From: Mesorhizobium sp.
Lineage (GTDB): Bacteria > Pseudomonadota > Alphaproteobacteria > Rhizobiales > Rhizobiaceae
Length of the DNA: 64,000 nt
Reading direction: 5' to 3'
Assembly: GCA_004020365.1 (NCBI GenBank)
Contig: SAQR01000033.1
Coordinates: 1 to 64,000, forward strand
Made by a program: the position numbers and the translations under genes. Below the pieces are notes generated by a model. It was given only the letters and a program-made list of their open reading frames with translations. It was not told the DNA's origin and ran no database searches. This document shows, piece after piece, positions 28,154 to 36,595 of this stretch (the stretch's first letter is position 1; each line of letters opens with the position of its first letter).

Positions 28154-29082
28154 GGGATCACCCTCCGCCGTGGATTGAATGTGTCGTCGAGGGCATTGCC
28201 AATCAGGACGAAGCTAAGCGAAACCGTGAGCGCGCACAGCCCGGGGGCGCCGAGATACCACCAGGCTCCGGCACTGGCCGCGCCGGCGCGCTGTGCGAGC
28301 GACAGCAAGGTGCCCCATGAAGGCTGCAACGGATCGCCAAGACCAAGGAACGAGAGTGATGTCTCGACATAGATTGCGCCGGCGACGACCAGAGCACCGT
28401 TGGCTGCTATTTGCGGCACGAGATTGGGAAGGATGTGCCGCACCATGATACTGAAATTGCTGCTGCCCGCAACGCGAGCGCGATCAATGAATGTTCGCTC
28501 CTTAAGCGACAGTGTCTGGCTGCGAACGACACGGGCGACGAACGCCCAGCTTGTCATACCGATAACGACAAGGATCACGAAAAGGGAAGGACGGAATCCG
28601 AGGATTTCTCTGCCCCGCCCCATCACCTCGAGAACTACGGGTGTGATGACCAGCGCCAGAACGAAGGACGGCATGACGAAAAAGAAGTCGGTCAAGCGCA
28701 TCAGCCAAACGTCAACCCTGCCACCATAGTAGCCAGCCGTCATACCGATCGTAGTCCCGAGGATGAGGCTGATCACGGTCGCCAGCAGCGCGATCGTAAG
28801 CGAGATCCGGGCACCATGGACGACCATATTGAGAACGTCCCGCCCCACCTCGTCGGTCCCGAGCAGATGCTGGCCTGATGGGGGCGCGAGGAAGTCGCCG
28901 GTCGCAGTACCTGCAGTCTCAAGTGGGCCCACGAGGATATTGGGCACCGCAGCCAGCACAATGAAAAACACCAGACACAACAGGCCGAGCTGAGCCCCTC
29001 CATAGCCAAGAAACTTGCTTAGAAACCCCTTGATAGCTCCCGCCCGGCCACTCGGGGAATACTGAACAATCCTGTCACTCAT
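28150..29082 (-). CDS. Peptide ABC permease (DppC/OppC)
   Basis: This 310-residue permease has six TM helices and the OppC_N segment at the start (FLSKFLGYGGAQLGLLCLVF). The line HLLGTDEVGRDVLNMVVHGA is diagnostic for DppC. The EAA-type loop includes RARVAGSSNFSIMVRHILPN. It overlaps both neighbours by four bases. Confidence 0.92.
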   Translation of the reverse strand: MSDRIVQYSPSGRAGAIKGFLSKFLGYGGAQLGLLCLVFFIVLAAVPNILVGPLETAGTATGDFLAPPSGQHLLGTDEVGRDVLNMVVHGARISLTIALLATVISLILGTTIGMTAGYYGGRVDVWLMRLTDFFFVMPSFVLALVITPVVLEVMGRGREILGFRPSLFVILVVIGMTSWAFVARVVRSQTLSLKERTFIDRARVAGSSNFSIMVRHILPNLVPQIAANGALVVAGAIYVETSLSFLGLGDPLQPSWGTLLSLAQRAGAASAGAWWYLGAPGLCALTVSLSFVLIGNALDDTFNPRRRVIP

Positions 29083-30080
29083 TGCCGGACTCGCGGATCA
29101 AGAATGCCGTAGGCAACATCGGCCAGGAGATTTGCACCAACGATCGACGCACCAAGCAACAGGAATATCCCTTGAAGGACTGGATAGTCCCTCGCGTTGA
29201 GCGCCTCGACCGTAAGGCCCCCGATGCCCGGCCAGGCGAAGACGGCTTCGACCGTAATGGCCCCTGCCACCACGTAGCCGAGATTGAGGCTAATCAAGGT
29301 CACGATCGGCAGCATCGCATTACGAAATGCATGACGCATCAGCATCTGTCCGCCGGTCAGCCCCTTGGCCCGCGCAGTCACCATGTAATCCTCGGTGACG
29401 ACATCGCTCATTGCGGCACGAGCGACCACGACGTATTGTCCGATCAGCCCAAGTGCTACCGCGCTGACGGGAAGTGCGAGATGCCGCAAGTAGTCGAGGA
29501 ATCTGTCAGCGGCACCGATACTAGCGCCGGGCGAATATATACCATAGCCCGGAAGCCAACCCAATGTCGTGCTGAAGATCACCACCAGTATCATAGCAAG
29601 CCAGAAAGACGGCGTAGAGTAGAGCGCCAGGGAGGCTCCTGTGGCGACACGGTCGAAAGCTCCTCCTCTGCGCCAACCGGCGTATAGGCCCAACATAACG
29701 CCGCATAAAATGGCGGCTAGTTGGGCTAGCCCGACCAGCGCAATTGTGGCCGGCAGGCGTTCCAAAATTAGGTCAGCGACATGCCTGCCCCTGAACTTGA
29801 AGCTGTAGCCTAAATCGCCCCGGAGAGTCGCCGACAAGTAGTCGACCATCTGGTCTGGAAACAGCGGGCGATCGAGACCCCAGTTCTGGCGCTGCGCCTC
29901 GATCTGCTCAGCATTCACGCTGACGCGGGCGCCCCCGAGTAGAAGCGTTGCAGGATCGCCTGGAATGACCCTGAACAGAATGAAGTTCAGCGTCGCCACC
30001 ATCAGAAGCGTCATTACCGCCCTGATCAGGATACTCCCAATACGTCGGCTCGTCTTGCCACCAAGCCCACCCACAGCCAT
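29079..30080 (-). CDS. Peptide ABC permease (DppB/OppB)
   Basis: This 333-residue permease has FILFRVIPGDPATLLLGG near the N-terminus and GYSFKFRGRHVADLILERLP, both typical of DppB. TM segments follow, with the loop VTARAKGLTGGQMLMRHAFR (the EAA equivalent) and TVEAVFAWPGIGGL. It starts at TAATG, overlapping the binding-protein stop. A decayed paralogue lies at 25345-25545. Confidence 0.92.
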   Translation of the reverse strand: MAVGGLGGKTSRRIGSILIRAVMTLLMVATLNFILFRVIPGDPATLLLGGARVSVNAEQIEAQRQNWGLDRPLFPDQMVDYLSATLRGDLGYSFKFRGRHVADLILERLPATIALVGLAQLAAILCGVMLGLYAGWRRGGAFDRVATGASLALYSTPSFWLAMILVVIFSTTLGWLPGYGIYSPGASIGAADRFLDYLRHLALPVSAVALGLIGQYVVVARAAMSDVVTEDYMVTARAKGLTGGQMLMRHAFRNAMLPIVTLISLNLGYVVAGAITVEAVFAWPGIGGLTVEALNARDYPVLQGIFLLLGASIVGANLLADVAYGILDPRVRQ

Positions 30081-31747
30081 TAGACTGGCCTCAACCGATC
30101 ATAGGGGAAATAGCTCCACGAAGAAGCGGTACCCAACCCCCAGTCTTGAAAGCAATCCTTCCGGTGAGCGTCGACCATAGATGGGTAGCACAACATGATG
30201 TATGGCGCTTCGGTGTATATGAGGCGCACCGCCCGATCGACAAGTTCCTTGCTCTTTGCGACATCGACCGTGACTTCGACCTCCGCCACGAGCTTGTCAA
30301 ATTCCTTATTTGTCCAGTACGATCTGTTACTACCACCGACGGACTTGCTGCTGCCGATGATGAGTAGGTCAGTAGGCGATGCCGAGAGCCAACCACCGGT
30401 GACAAGCAGGTCCCAGCCCCCACCACCACTCTCCGGAGTGGCAAAACGAGCGCCCAACGCCCCAGAATCGAGTTGGGTTACCGATACGGGAACGCCGATT
30501 TGTCCCAGCCAGCCAGCAATAAGTTGCACGGCCGCGATTGGTAGCTCGATAGTGCCGGAAGTTGTTCCGGCAATTAGCTCGAGCTGAAAGCTCTTTCCTT
30601 CCTTGTCCTCTCGGATACCGTCACCATTTGTGTCGCGATATCCGGCGGCATCGAGCCGGCGACCTGCCTCCGCGAGATTGAAGTGGCGCCGGATGTCGCT
30701 CAGGTCCGAGTAGTGATCGGTCGCCACCGGCATCACCAGTCCAATGCCCGGGTCGCCGTGTCCGCGCAAGGCGCGATCGACGATGGCCTTCTGGTCGATC
30801 GCGTAGCCGATCGCATCGCGAAACGCCGGATCCTGCAGCGCCTTGGTGCTGCCTGCCCCCTTCCCGGAAAGGGTATTGAAGGCCAAATAATTCCGTTGCT
30901 CGACGCTCGCTTCAGTGACCTCGATGTTGGGATCCTTCGAGAGATCGGCCGCTTGGGCAGCCGTCAAGCCGGCCCCATAGTCGAGATTGCCACTCTTTAA
31001 ACCTTGCGCGATAGGATCGGCAGTCGTGAAAAATTGGATAATGAGGCCGGCGATTTTTGGCTGCCCTGTGCGGAAATACGGATTGGGTGTAAAGCGCGCG
31101 AACTGACCTTGCTGAAACTCTTCCAGAACCATTGGCCCAGTTCCCACCAACGGCGGGTCGTTGGGGAAGCTGCTGCGCGCATTGGTGTAGCTAATACCCT
31201 TCCAGATGTGCTCAGGCACGATCATTGTCGTGTTATCGATTGGCCAGCGATTCGGCTTCTTGGTCACGATTTGCAGAGTCTCGTCGTCGAGCGCCGTGAT
31301 GGACTCGACGTTCTCGAGACCGCTGGTGTTATTCCATCCGACGTTCAACTCGTCGGGTTTACCAATGGAGTCACGCAGGTAATTGTAGGTAAAAGCGGCA
31401 TCCCTTGCTGTGGCTGGTTCGCCATCCGACCACTTCATGCCGGGCCAGATTTTGAACGTCCAAGTGAGGCTGTCCTCGGCAACGGACCATGACTTCGCTA
31501 AACCCTTACGGTCCGAATGACGCTGAGCGTCCACGCCGACCAGGAAATCATATGTGTAAACTATGGGAACGAACGAACTCCAAGTCGCAAATGGATTCAT
31601 GGAATCTGGCGCGCTCATCGAGGCGACGCGCACAATATGATCATCGCACGACGAGGCGAACGCCCTAGAGCTCATAATCCAAGGCGCAGCCGATCCCACC
31701 AGCATCGCCTTCACGATGGCACGGCGGCTGATTTCCAGTTCGTTCAT
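30080..31747 (-). CDS. Peptide-binding protein (SBP family 5)
   Basis: This 555-residue extracytoplasmic binding protein of the DppA/OppA family has a Tat-type signal (SRRAIVKAMLVGSAAPWIMS, cleaved after AFAS). The mature part shows DFLVGVDAQ, TWTFKIWPGMKWSDGEPATA and DAIGYAIDQKAIVDRAL, all typical of family 5. AGGGAGGTAAG precedes the ATG. It follows an amidase gene 249 bases upstream on the same strand. The ligand is likely a short peptide, amide or opine-like compound. Confidence 0.9.
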   Translation of the reverse strand: MNELEISRRAIVKAMLVGSAAPWIMSSRAFASSCDDHIVRVASMSAPDSMNPFATWSSFVPIVYTYDFLVGVDAQRHSDRKGLAKSWSVAEDSLTWTFKIWPGMKWSDGEPATARDAAFTYNYLRDSIGKPDELNVGWNNTSGLENVESITALDDETLQIVTKKPNRWPIDNTTMIVPEHIWKGISYTNARSSFPNDPPLVGTGPMVLEEFQQGQFARFTPNPYFRTGQPKIAGLIIQFFTTADPIAQGLKSGNLDYGAGLTAAQAADLSKDPNIEVTEASVEQRNYLAFNTLSGKGAGSTKALQDPAFRDAIGYAIDQKAIVDRALRGHGDPGIGLVMPVATDHYSDLSDIRRHFNLAEAGRRLDAAGYRDTNGDGIREDKEGKSFQLELIAGTTSGTIELPIAAVQLIAGWLGQIGVPVSVTQLDSGALGARFATPESGGGGWDLLVTGGWLSASPTDLLIIGSSKSVGGSNRSYWTNKEFDKLVAEVEVTVDVAKSKELVDRAVRLIYTEAPYIMLCYPSMVDAHRKDCFQDWGLGTASSWSYFPYDRLRPV

Positions 31748-31996
31748 TCTTACCTCCCTTAGGTTCTCTGAATCTGTTCCCCGGACGATCCCTTGGCTCC
31801 GCTAAGCCCATCAGCAGCTTTATGTACACTTCCGACGAAGCGACGAATGCCTGCCTGCTATGGATAATTGTTACAATCGACCAGCCTGTGCCGTCGTCAG
31901 CATCGCCAAGCTATGCGGTTGACAAGCACCAGCGAAACGACAGCAACGCCTAGGAGCATGGGGGTGGCGCCTCGAGAGCTCATTCTCACGTTGTTT

Positions 31997-33445
31997 TCAG
32001 TCGGTGCAGATCGTCGGCCACTTGTCCTTCCAGGGTTTGAGCGCCTCGAGCCGGGCCGCCATGGCGAGAAGGAGGCCGTCCTTGCCCATGTCAGTGACCA
32101 GTTGAACACCTATCGGCAGCCCATCATCTCTCCAGTGGAGAGGCAGCGAGATCGCTGGCTGACCCGTCTCGTTGAACGGACCCGCAAATGCCATTTGCCT
32201 GGTCACCGTGACCAGCGTCTCTTCCGGCGTTTCCTCGGCGTGGGACTGTAAGGTAAGCGGCGGCTCGCAAACGGTCGGTGACAGCAACAAATCAAAGTCG
32301 TTCCAGCAGTTCATGACCTCTACGGCCCAAGCTCTCCTGCGCCCGATCGCATCGAGATATTCCAGCGCCGTGACGGCCGCCCCCTTCTGATGCCCCATGT
32401 GCCAGATGAAAGGCTCGACATCATCTGCACTCAATGGCCGCCCCACCATCTCCTCTAGTCCCAGGAAAGCCCTCTCACCGCTGACCTTGAGCAACAATGC
32501 GTATGCCGCGATGGCGTCCTCCTGATCAAGCGGAGGAACAACCGCGTCGATGACTTCGCAACCCAGATCTTCAAGCAACGGAATGGTTGCATCTACAGCG
32601 TTTTGACAGTCTCTATGCGCCTCCACCCCACCCATCCTACGCGCCACACCCACCCGCAGACGCGGCAACTCCGAGGCCTCCGCGACCGCACGGGCATAGC
32701 CACGTGTTGATGGCGACCAGTATAGCGCTCGGGGATTTCCAACAGCTAGGAGATCCAAGAGTGCGGCGGCGTCTCGAATTGTCCTGCAGAGCACAAAATT
32801 ATGCATTGCATGCGATAAATTCGGTTCGGGGATGGGCACAAGTCCTCGAGTAGGTTTGAAGCCGACCACACCGCAGAAGGACGCGGGAATTCTGATCGAC
32901 CCGCCGTTCTCGGAGCCATGCGCCACCGGCACCATGCCACTCGCAACGGCTGCGGCCGCTCCACCAGACGAGCCACCGACCGATCGATCGAGCGCCCACG
33001 GGTTACGAGTCGGACCGAAGGCAGCCGGCTGAGTATCTGTGTACCAGCCGGCCTCAGGAGCCTTACTCACACCAAGCGTAACGAACCCAGCATCGCGCAG
33101 GCACTTGCCAACAGCAGTATCGACGGTTGCGACGACGGGATTTTCTTTCAGAACGCGGTTACCTGCGAAGCGCGGAATGCCGACTTGAGCTGCGGAACTG
33201 CTGTCCTTGAGCAGTATGGGAACTCCCGGGAAGGGCCGGTTGCTCGACACATTTGACGCTTCAGCACGGGCAGCATCGAAACGTTTATGGACCAGGGCGC
33301 CGACCATACCCTCACATTGTTCAATGCGCCCAATGGCCGCTTCGACAAGATCGAGCGGCGAGATATCGCCTCTGTGAACCGCTTCGGCTTGCCCCACCGC
33401 ATCCAACGATGCAATTTTGGTGGCGCCATTCTTGGCAATTGACAT
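31997..33445 (-). CDS. Amidase-signature hydrolase
   Basis: This 482-residue amidase has the Ser-cisSer-Lys triad: Lys in VPILLKDSSSAAQ, the Gly/Ser-rich stretch GGSSGGAAAAVASGM, and the nucleophile Ser in GSENGGSIRIPASFCG followed by GFKPTRG. It hydrolyses a carboxamide to acid and ammonia in the cytoplasm. ATG 33445 is preferred over the adjacent TTG 33448. Its position ahead of a peptide-type transporter suggests the imported substrate is an amide. The gap 31748-31996 holds no gene. Confidence 0.9.
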   Translation of the reverse strand: MSIAKNGATKIASLDAVGQAEAVHRGDISPLDLVEAAIGRIEQCEGMVGALVHKRFDAARAEASNVSSNRPFPGVPILLKDSSSAAQVGIPRFAGNRVLKENPVVATVDTAVGKCLRDAGFVTLGVSKAPEAGWYTDTQPAAFGPTRNPWALDRSVGGSSGGAAAAVASGMVPVAHGSENGGSIRIPASFCGVVGFKPTRGLVPIPEPNLSHAMHNFVLCRTIRDAAALLDLLAVGNPRALYWSPSTRGYARAVAEASELPRLRVGVARRMGGVEAHRDCQNAVDATIPLLEDLGCEVIDAVVPPLDQEDAIAAYALLLKVSGERAFLGLEEMVGRPLSADDVEPFIWHMGHQKGAAVTALEYLDAIGRRRAWAVEVMNCWNDFDLLLSPTVCEPPLTLQSHAEETPEETLVTVTRQMAFAGPFNETGQPAISLPLHWRDDGLPIGVQLVTDMGKDGLLLAMAARLEALKPWKDKWPTICTD

Positions 33446-33648
33446 CAAACTATCCGATCCTCAGATCTCCGGCCGACATGGTTTTGACGGCCCTACACAC
33501 GCTTCAATTTCCGCCTTTCGGTATCGCCGGCGTCGAGATTTATTCGAAGCTCGCCCGGGGACCAGTCCAAAGCTCGTCAACTGGATATAGGCCACGCATT
33601 CCGCGATCCTTGACAAGGACTGCGGGGACCGCCCGCTCTCATCCAAGA

Positions 33649-33763
33649 ACTCATCGCCTTCCTCCCAGCGTTTTATTGTCTGTTGCTCAGATGATATCCG
33701 GCTTTCGGGCTTAATTTCTTTAAAATCAGGGTCTTGGCAGCCGAAATACTGCATCGGATCGGG
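33649..33763 (-). promoter_or_regulatory. Leader block upstream of the amidase operon
   Basis: This block is shared, in diverged form, with 25640-25758. The minus strand has GGGAGGAAGGCG before ATG 33654, opening a 25-codon frame (MSSWMRAGGPRSPCQG...) that ends about 130 bases before the amidase start. It may be a leader peptide or the first codons of a lost gene. The gap 33449-33849 holds nothing else except the IS66 target site. Confidence 0.4.
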
Positions 33764-33932
33764 GGGGGGCAAGGTGCTTTCGCGCGATCGCTCCGAACGG
33801 TTCAAGCTGGACGCGATAACTGCGTTCATGCACTACGAAATCCTGAGTAGTAAGCGCCAAGCTGACCCCATCTGGCGCGGTTTGAGGTGATGAGCGAGAG
33901 ATAGTGACACTGAAGGAGCTGAGGAGCTTGCA

Positions 33933-34337
33933 GTGTCAATTTCTATGTCTGCGCCTATGCCTGATGATAGGAGCTTCCATGTCCTTGAGGCGGTTGCGAA
34001 CCGGCTGGACGCAAGTCCGCAGCGTCCGCGGCGGCGCTGGTCGGCGGAAGCGAAGGCACGGCTGGTTGAAGAGTCCCTGAAGCCAGGGGCGAACGTGTCG
34101 GCGATCGCGCGCCAGGCTGGACTGGCGAGCTCGCAGCTGTTCGGCTGGCGGCGCAAGGCGATCAAGAGCGGTGCGGTCAGGCGGCAGCGAGATGCGGCTC
34201 GGCTCGGCTTTGTCGAGGTCACGCCGACAGCGTCTGCGTCGGTGGAGATCGAGCTGGGTGGCGTGGTCATTCGCGCCGGTGCCGATATCAATGAGGAGCA
34301 GCTGGTGCGGATCATCCGGGCGGTTCGCCAGGCATGA
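33933..34337 (+). CDS. tnpA: IS66 TnpA accessory protein
   Basis: This 134-residue protein is the first frame of IS66 elements. It has a helix-turn-helix of the transposase_8 type: RRRWSAEAKARLVEESLKPG, VSAIARQAGLASSQLFGWRR. The GTG at 33933 opens the frame; an ATG follows a few codons later. Its stop overlaps the original tnpB ATG (ATGA). Confidence 0.9.
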   Translation: MSISMSAPMPDDRSFHVLEAVANRLDASPQRPRRRWSAEAKARLVEESLKPGANVSAIARQAGLASSQLFGWRRKAIKSGAVRRQRDAARLGFVEVTPTASASVEIELGGVVIRAGADINEEQLVRIIRAVRQA

Positions 34338-34676
34338 TCCCGGCCGGCGTAAAGGTTGGTCGCCAGTCATCCCGTCGATTTTAGAAAAGGTCCCGACGGC
34401 CTTCTGGCACTGGTGCGCGATGCCGGCTCGGATCCGTTCAACGGCGCGCTTTATGTCTTCCGCGCCAAAAGAGCGGACAGGATCAAGATCGTCTGGTGGG
34501 ACGGCAGCGGCGTGTGTCTTTATGCCAAGCGACTGGACGACGCGAAGTTCTGCTGGCCGCGGATCGGCCACCACCGGGTCCAGCTCAATCATGCTCAGCT
34601 CATGGCTCTGGTTGACGGAATGGACTGGAAACGGGTTCGGACGGAGACCGTCAGGCGGCCGCAATCGGCTGGGTAA
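34335..34676 (+). pseudogene. tnpB: IS66 TnpB, N-terminal frameshift
   Basis: The usual TnpB start, ATG 34335 overlapping the tnpA stop, reads MIPAGVKV and then runs into a stop. One missing base near 34357 explains this, because the +1 frame continues at once with VASHPVDFRKGPDGLLALV to the end at RRPQSAG. The body is otherwise normal, with DPFNGALYVFRAKRADRIKI. Translation from TTG 34356 would give a protein lacking about eight residues, so a partly active product cannot be excluded. Confidence 0.7.
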
Positions 34677-34749
34677 AACCCTGCGGCATGATGAATCAGG
34701 GAGCTGAAAAAGCGGGAAAATTGCCCGCGAATATGCTCTGATTTTGGCC

Positions 34750-36333
34750 ATGTCGGCACCCGAACTCGCGCTCCCGGACGACGTTGACGCGCTCAAGGCG
34801 ATGGTTGTTGCCATGGCCGAAAAGGCCGCCCTTCTGGAGGAGCGCAACCTCCATCTCGAGTTGGTCAACAAGAGCGCTGATGAGCGGATCGCACGGCTGA
34901 CCGCGGTGGTGAAGATGCTGGAGAGGGCGCGCTTCGGCAGCCGCTCCGAAAGGTTGCGGACCGGTGCGCTGAGCGAGGAGCAGTATGCGCTGGTCTTCGA
35001 CGAGATCGAAACCGGCGTGGCGGCCATCGAAGCGCAGATGGAGAAGTCTGCGGGCGGCTCGAAAGCGAAGCGCGCGCCGCGTCCTCGCAAAGGCTTTGCG
35101 GCCCATCTCGAACGGGTCGAGGTGGTTATCGAGCCCGAAACGCCTGCTGGCTGCGAAGCGCTGGAAAAGATCCTGATCGGCGAGGACGTCTCCGAACGGC
35201 TCGATGTCACCCCGGCGAAGTTCCGGGTGATCGTCACGCGTCGCCCCAAATATGCCTACAAGGGCTGGGACGGCGTTATCCAGGCAGCCGCTCCCGCCCG
35301 CATCATCGAAAGCGGCATTCCGACCGAAGCGCTGCTGGCGCAGATCGCAGTGTCCAAATACGCCGATGGCCTCCCGCTTTACCGCCAGGAAACGATCTAT
35401 GCCCGCGATCAGGTCGAGATCGACCGGTCACAGATGGCGCAGTGGATGGGCAAGGTCGGCTTCGAGCTCGAGCCGCTCGCCGATTACGCACTGACCCGCA
35501 TCAAGCAGGGTGAGCGGGTCTTTGCCGATGAGACCACCCAGCCAACGCTGGCCCCAGGATCGGGCAAGGCCAAGACGGCCTACCTCTGGACCTATCTCCG
35601 TGATGATCGGCCGTTCGGTGGCAGCGGACCGCCCATCGTCGCCTATCGCTTCGAAGACAGCCGTGCCGGCGAATGCGTCGCCCGCCATCTGGACGGCTAT
35701 CGCGGCATCCTGCAGGTCGACGGATACGCCGCCTATAACCGGCTGGCCCGATCCGATCGGGGCAATGATGGCGTGCTGCTGGCGGCGTGCTGGTCGCACG
35801 TGCGGCGCAAGTTCTACGAACTGCATGCCGCAGGCTCCTCCGTTATCGCCTCGCAGACGGTGGCGCAGATGGCCCCGCTGTGGGCCGCCGAGGCGGCCGT
35901 GCTCGGCCAGGATCCGGCAGTACGGATAGCTGCGCGTCAGGAGAAATCCGCCGCCGTCGTTGCCGCTCTCTTTGCGCTGTGGGAAAAGGAGCTGCCGAAG
36001 CTGTCGGGCAAATCGAAGCCCGCTGAGGCGATCCGCTATGCGCTCGGCCGGCGTGCCGCGCTCGAGTGCTTCCTCGCCGACGGCCGCATCGAAATCGACT
36101 CCAACACCGTCGAGCGCGCTATCAGGCCGCAGACAATTACTCGAAAGAACAGCCTCTTCGCTGGCAGCGACGGCGGCGGACGGACATGGGCGACCATCGC
36201 CACGCTGCTGACCACCGCCAAGATGAACCAGGTCGATCCGCACGCTTGGCTCACCCAGACCCTCGAGCGTATCGCCAATGGCTGGCCAAACAGCGATATC
36301 GAGGCGCTTATGCCTTGGAACTACCAGCGCTGA
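34750..36333 (+). CDS. tnpC: IS66 transposase TnpC
   Basis: This 527-residue DDE transposase has an N-terminal leucine-zipper-like coil (ALKAMVVAMAEKAALLEERN), a zinc-finger-like region and then the IS66 catalytic core: first Asp in RVFADETTQPTL, second Asp in LQVDGYAAYNRL, and Glu in EIDSNTVERAIRPQ. The C-terminus reads IEALMPWNYQR, the usual IS66 end. The gene is complete and in one frame. Confidence 0.95.
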   Translation: MSAPELALPDDVDALKAMVVAMAEKAALLEERNLHLELVNKSADERIARLTAVVKMLERARFGSRSERLRTGALSEEQYALVFDEIETGVAAIEAQMEKSAGGSKAKRAPRPRKGFAAHLERVEVVIEPETPAGCEALEKILIGEDVSERLDVTPAKFRVIVTRRPKYAYKGWDGVIQAAAPARIIESGIPTEALLAQIAVSKYADGLPLYRQETIYARDQVEIDRSQMAQWMGKVGFELEPLADYALTRIKQGERVFADETTQPTLAPGSGKAKTAYLWTYLRDDRPFGGSGPPIVAYRFEDSRAGECVARHLDGYRGILQVDGYAAYNRLARSDRGNDGVLLAACWSHVRRKFYELHAAGSSVIASQTVAQMAPLWAAEAAVLGQDPAVRIAARQEKSAAVVAALFALWEKELPKLSGKSKPAEAIRYALGRRAALECFLADGRIEIDSNTVERAIRPQTITRKNSLFAGSDGGGRTWATIATLLTTAKMNQVDPHAWLTQTLERIANGWPNSDIEALMPWNYQR

Positions 36334-36595
36334 ACGGCATCAGCCACCCGCTTACCCTGAGTAAGGCGCGCCCCTATAAAGAAGGTGTTCGGTTCGAGAA
36401 CCAGCTCGCCGAACCTCCGGTCAGCGCCGCGCCTTCGCGCCGTTGAGACGGGCTCCGCTGCTCCACACGTGTCTTTGAACTACTCGAGAGGCCAACTCGC
36501 AACGGTTGCGATGCGTGCTCGCAAGGGCTCGGCACTTGCCCTTGTCCATTGTCCGCGGGGCTGGTTTAGGAGGCTCAGGCCTACAACTGAGAGCG

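Larger units (their letters stand above)
33850..36355 (+). mobile_element. Complete IS66-family element with 8-bp TSD
   Basis: Terminal repeats GTAAGCGCCAAGCTGACCCC (left) and, inverted, GTAAGCGGGTGGCTGATGCC (right) enclose tnpA, tnpB and tnpC in the standard order. The eight bases CCTGAGTA stand at 33842-33849 and again at 36356-36363, which is the target duplication size of IS66. The element is 2506 bp. The preserved duplication indicates a recent insertion. No gene is interrupted by it. Confidence 0.95.

Noticed and set aside
33936-35249. A 437-residue minus-strand reading
   Set aside because: It is antisense to IS66 tnpA, tnpB and tnpC, and its composition is typical of a shadow frame in GC-rich DNA.
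36356-36595. Hairpin-like GTTCGG...CCGAAC as a terminator of the polyamine operon
   Set aside because: It is imperfect, lies about 200 bases past the permease stop and has no T tract.
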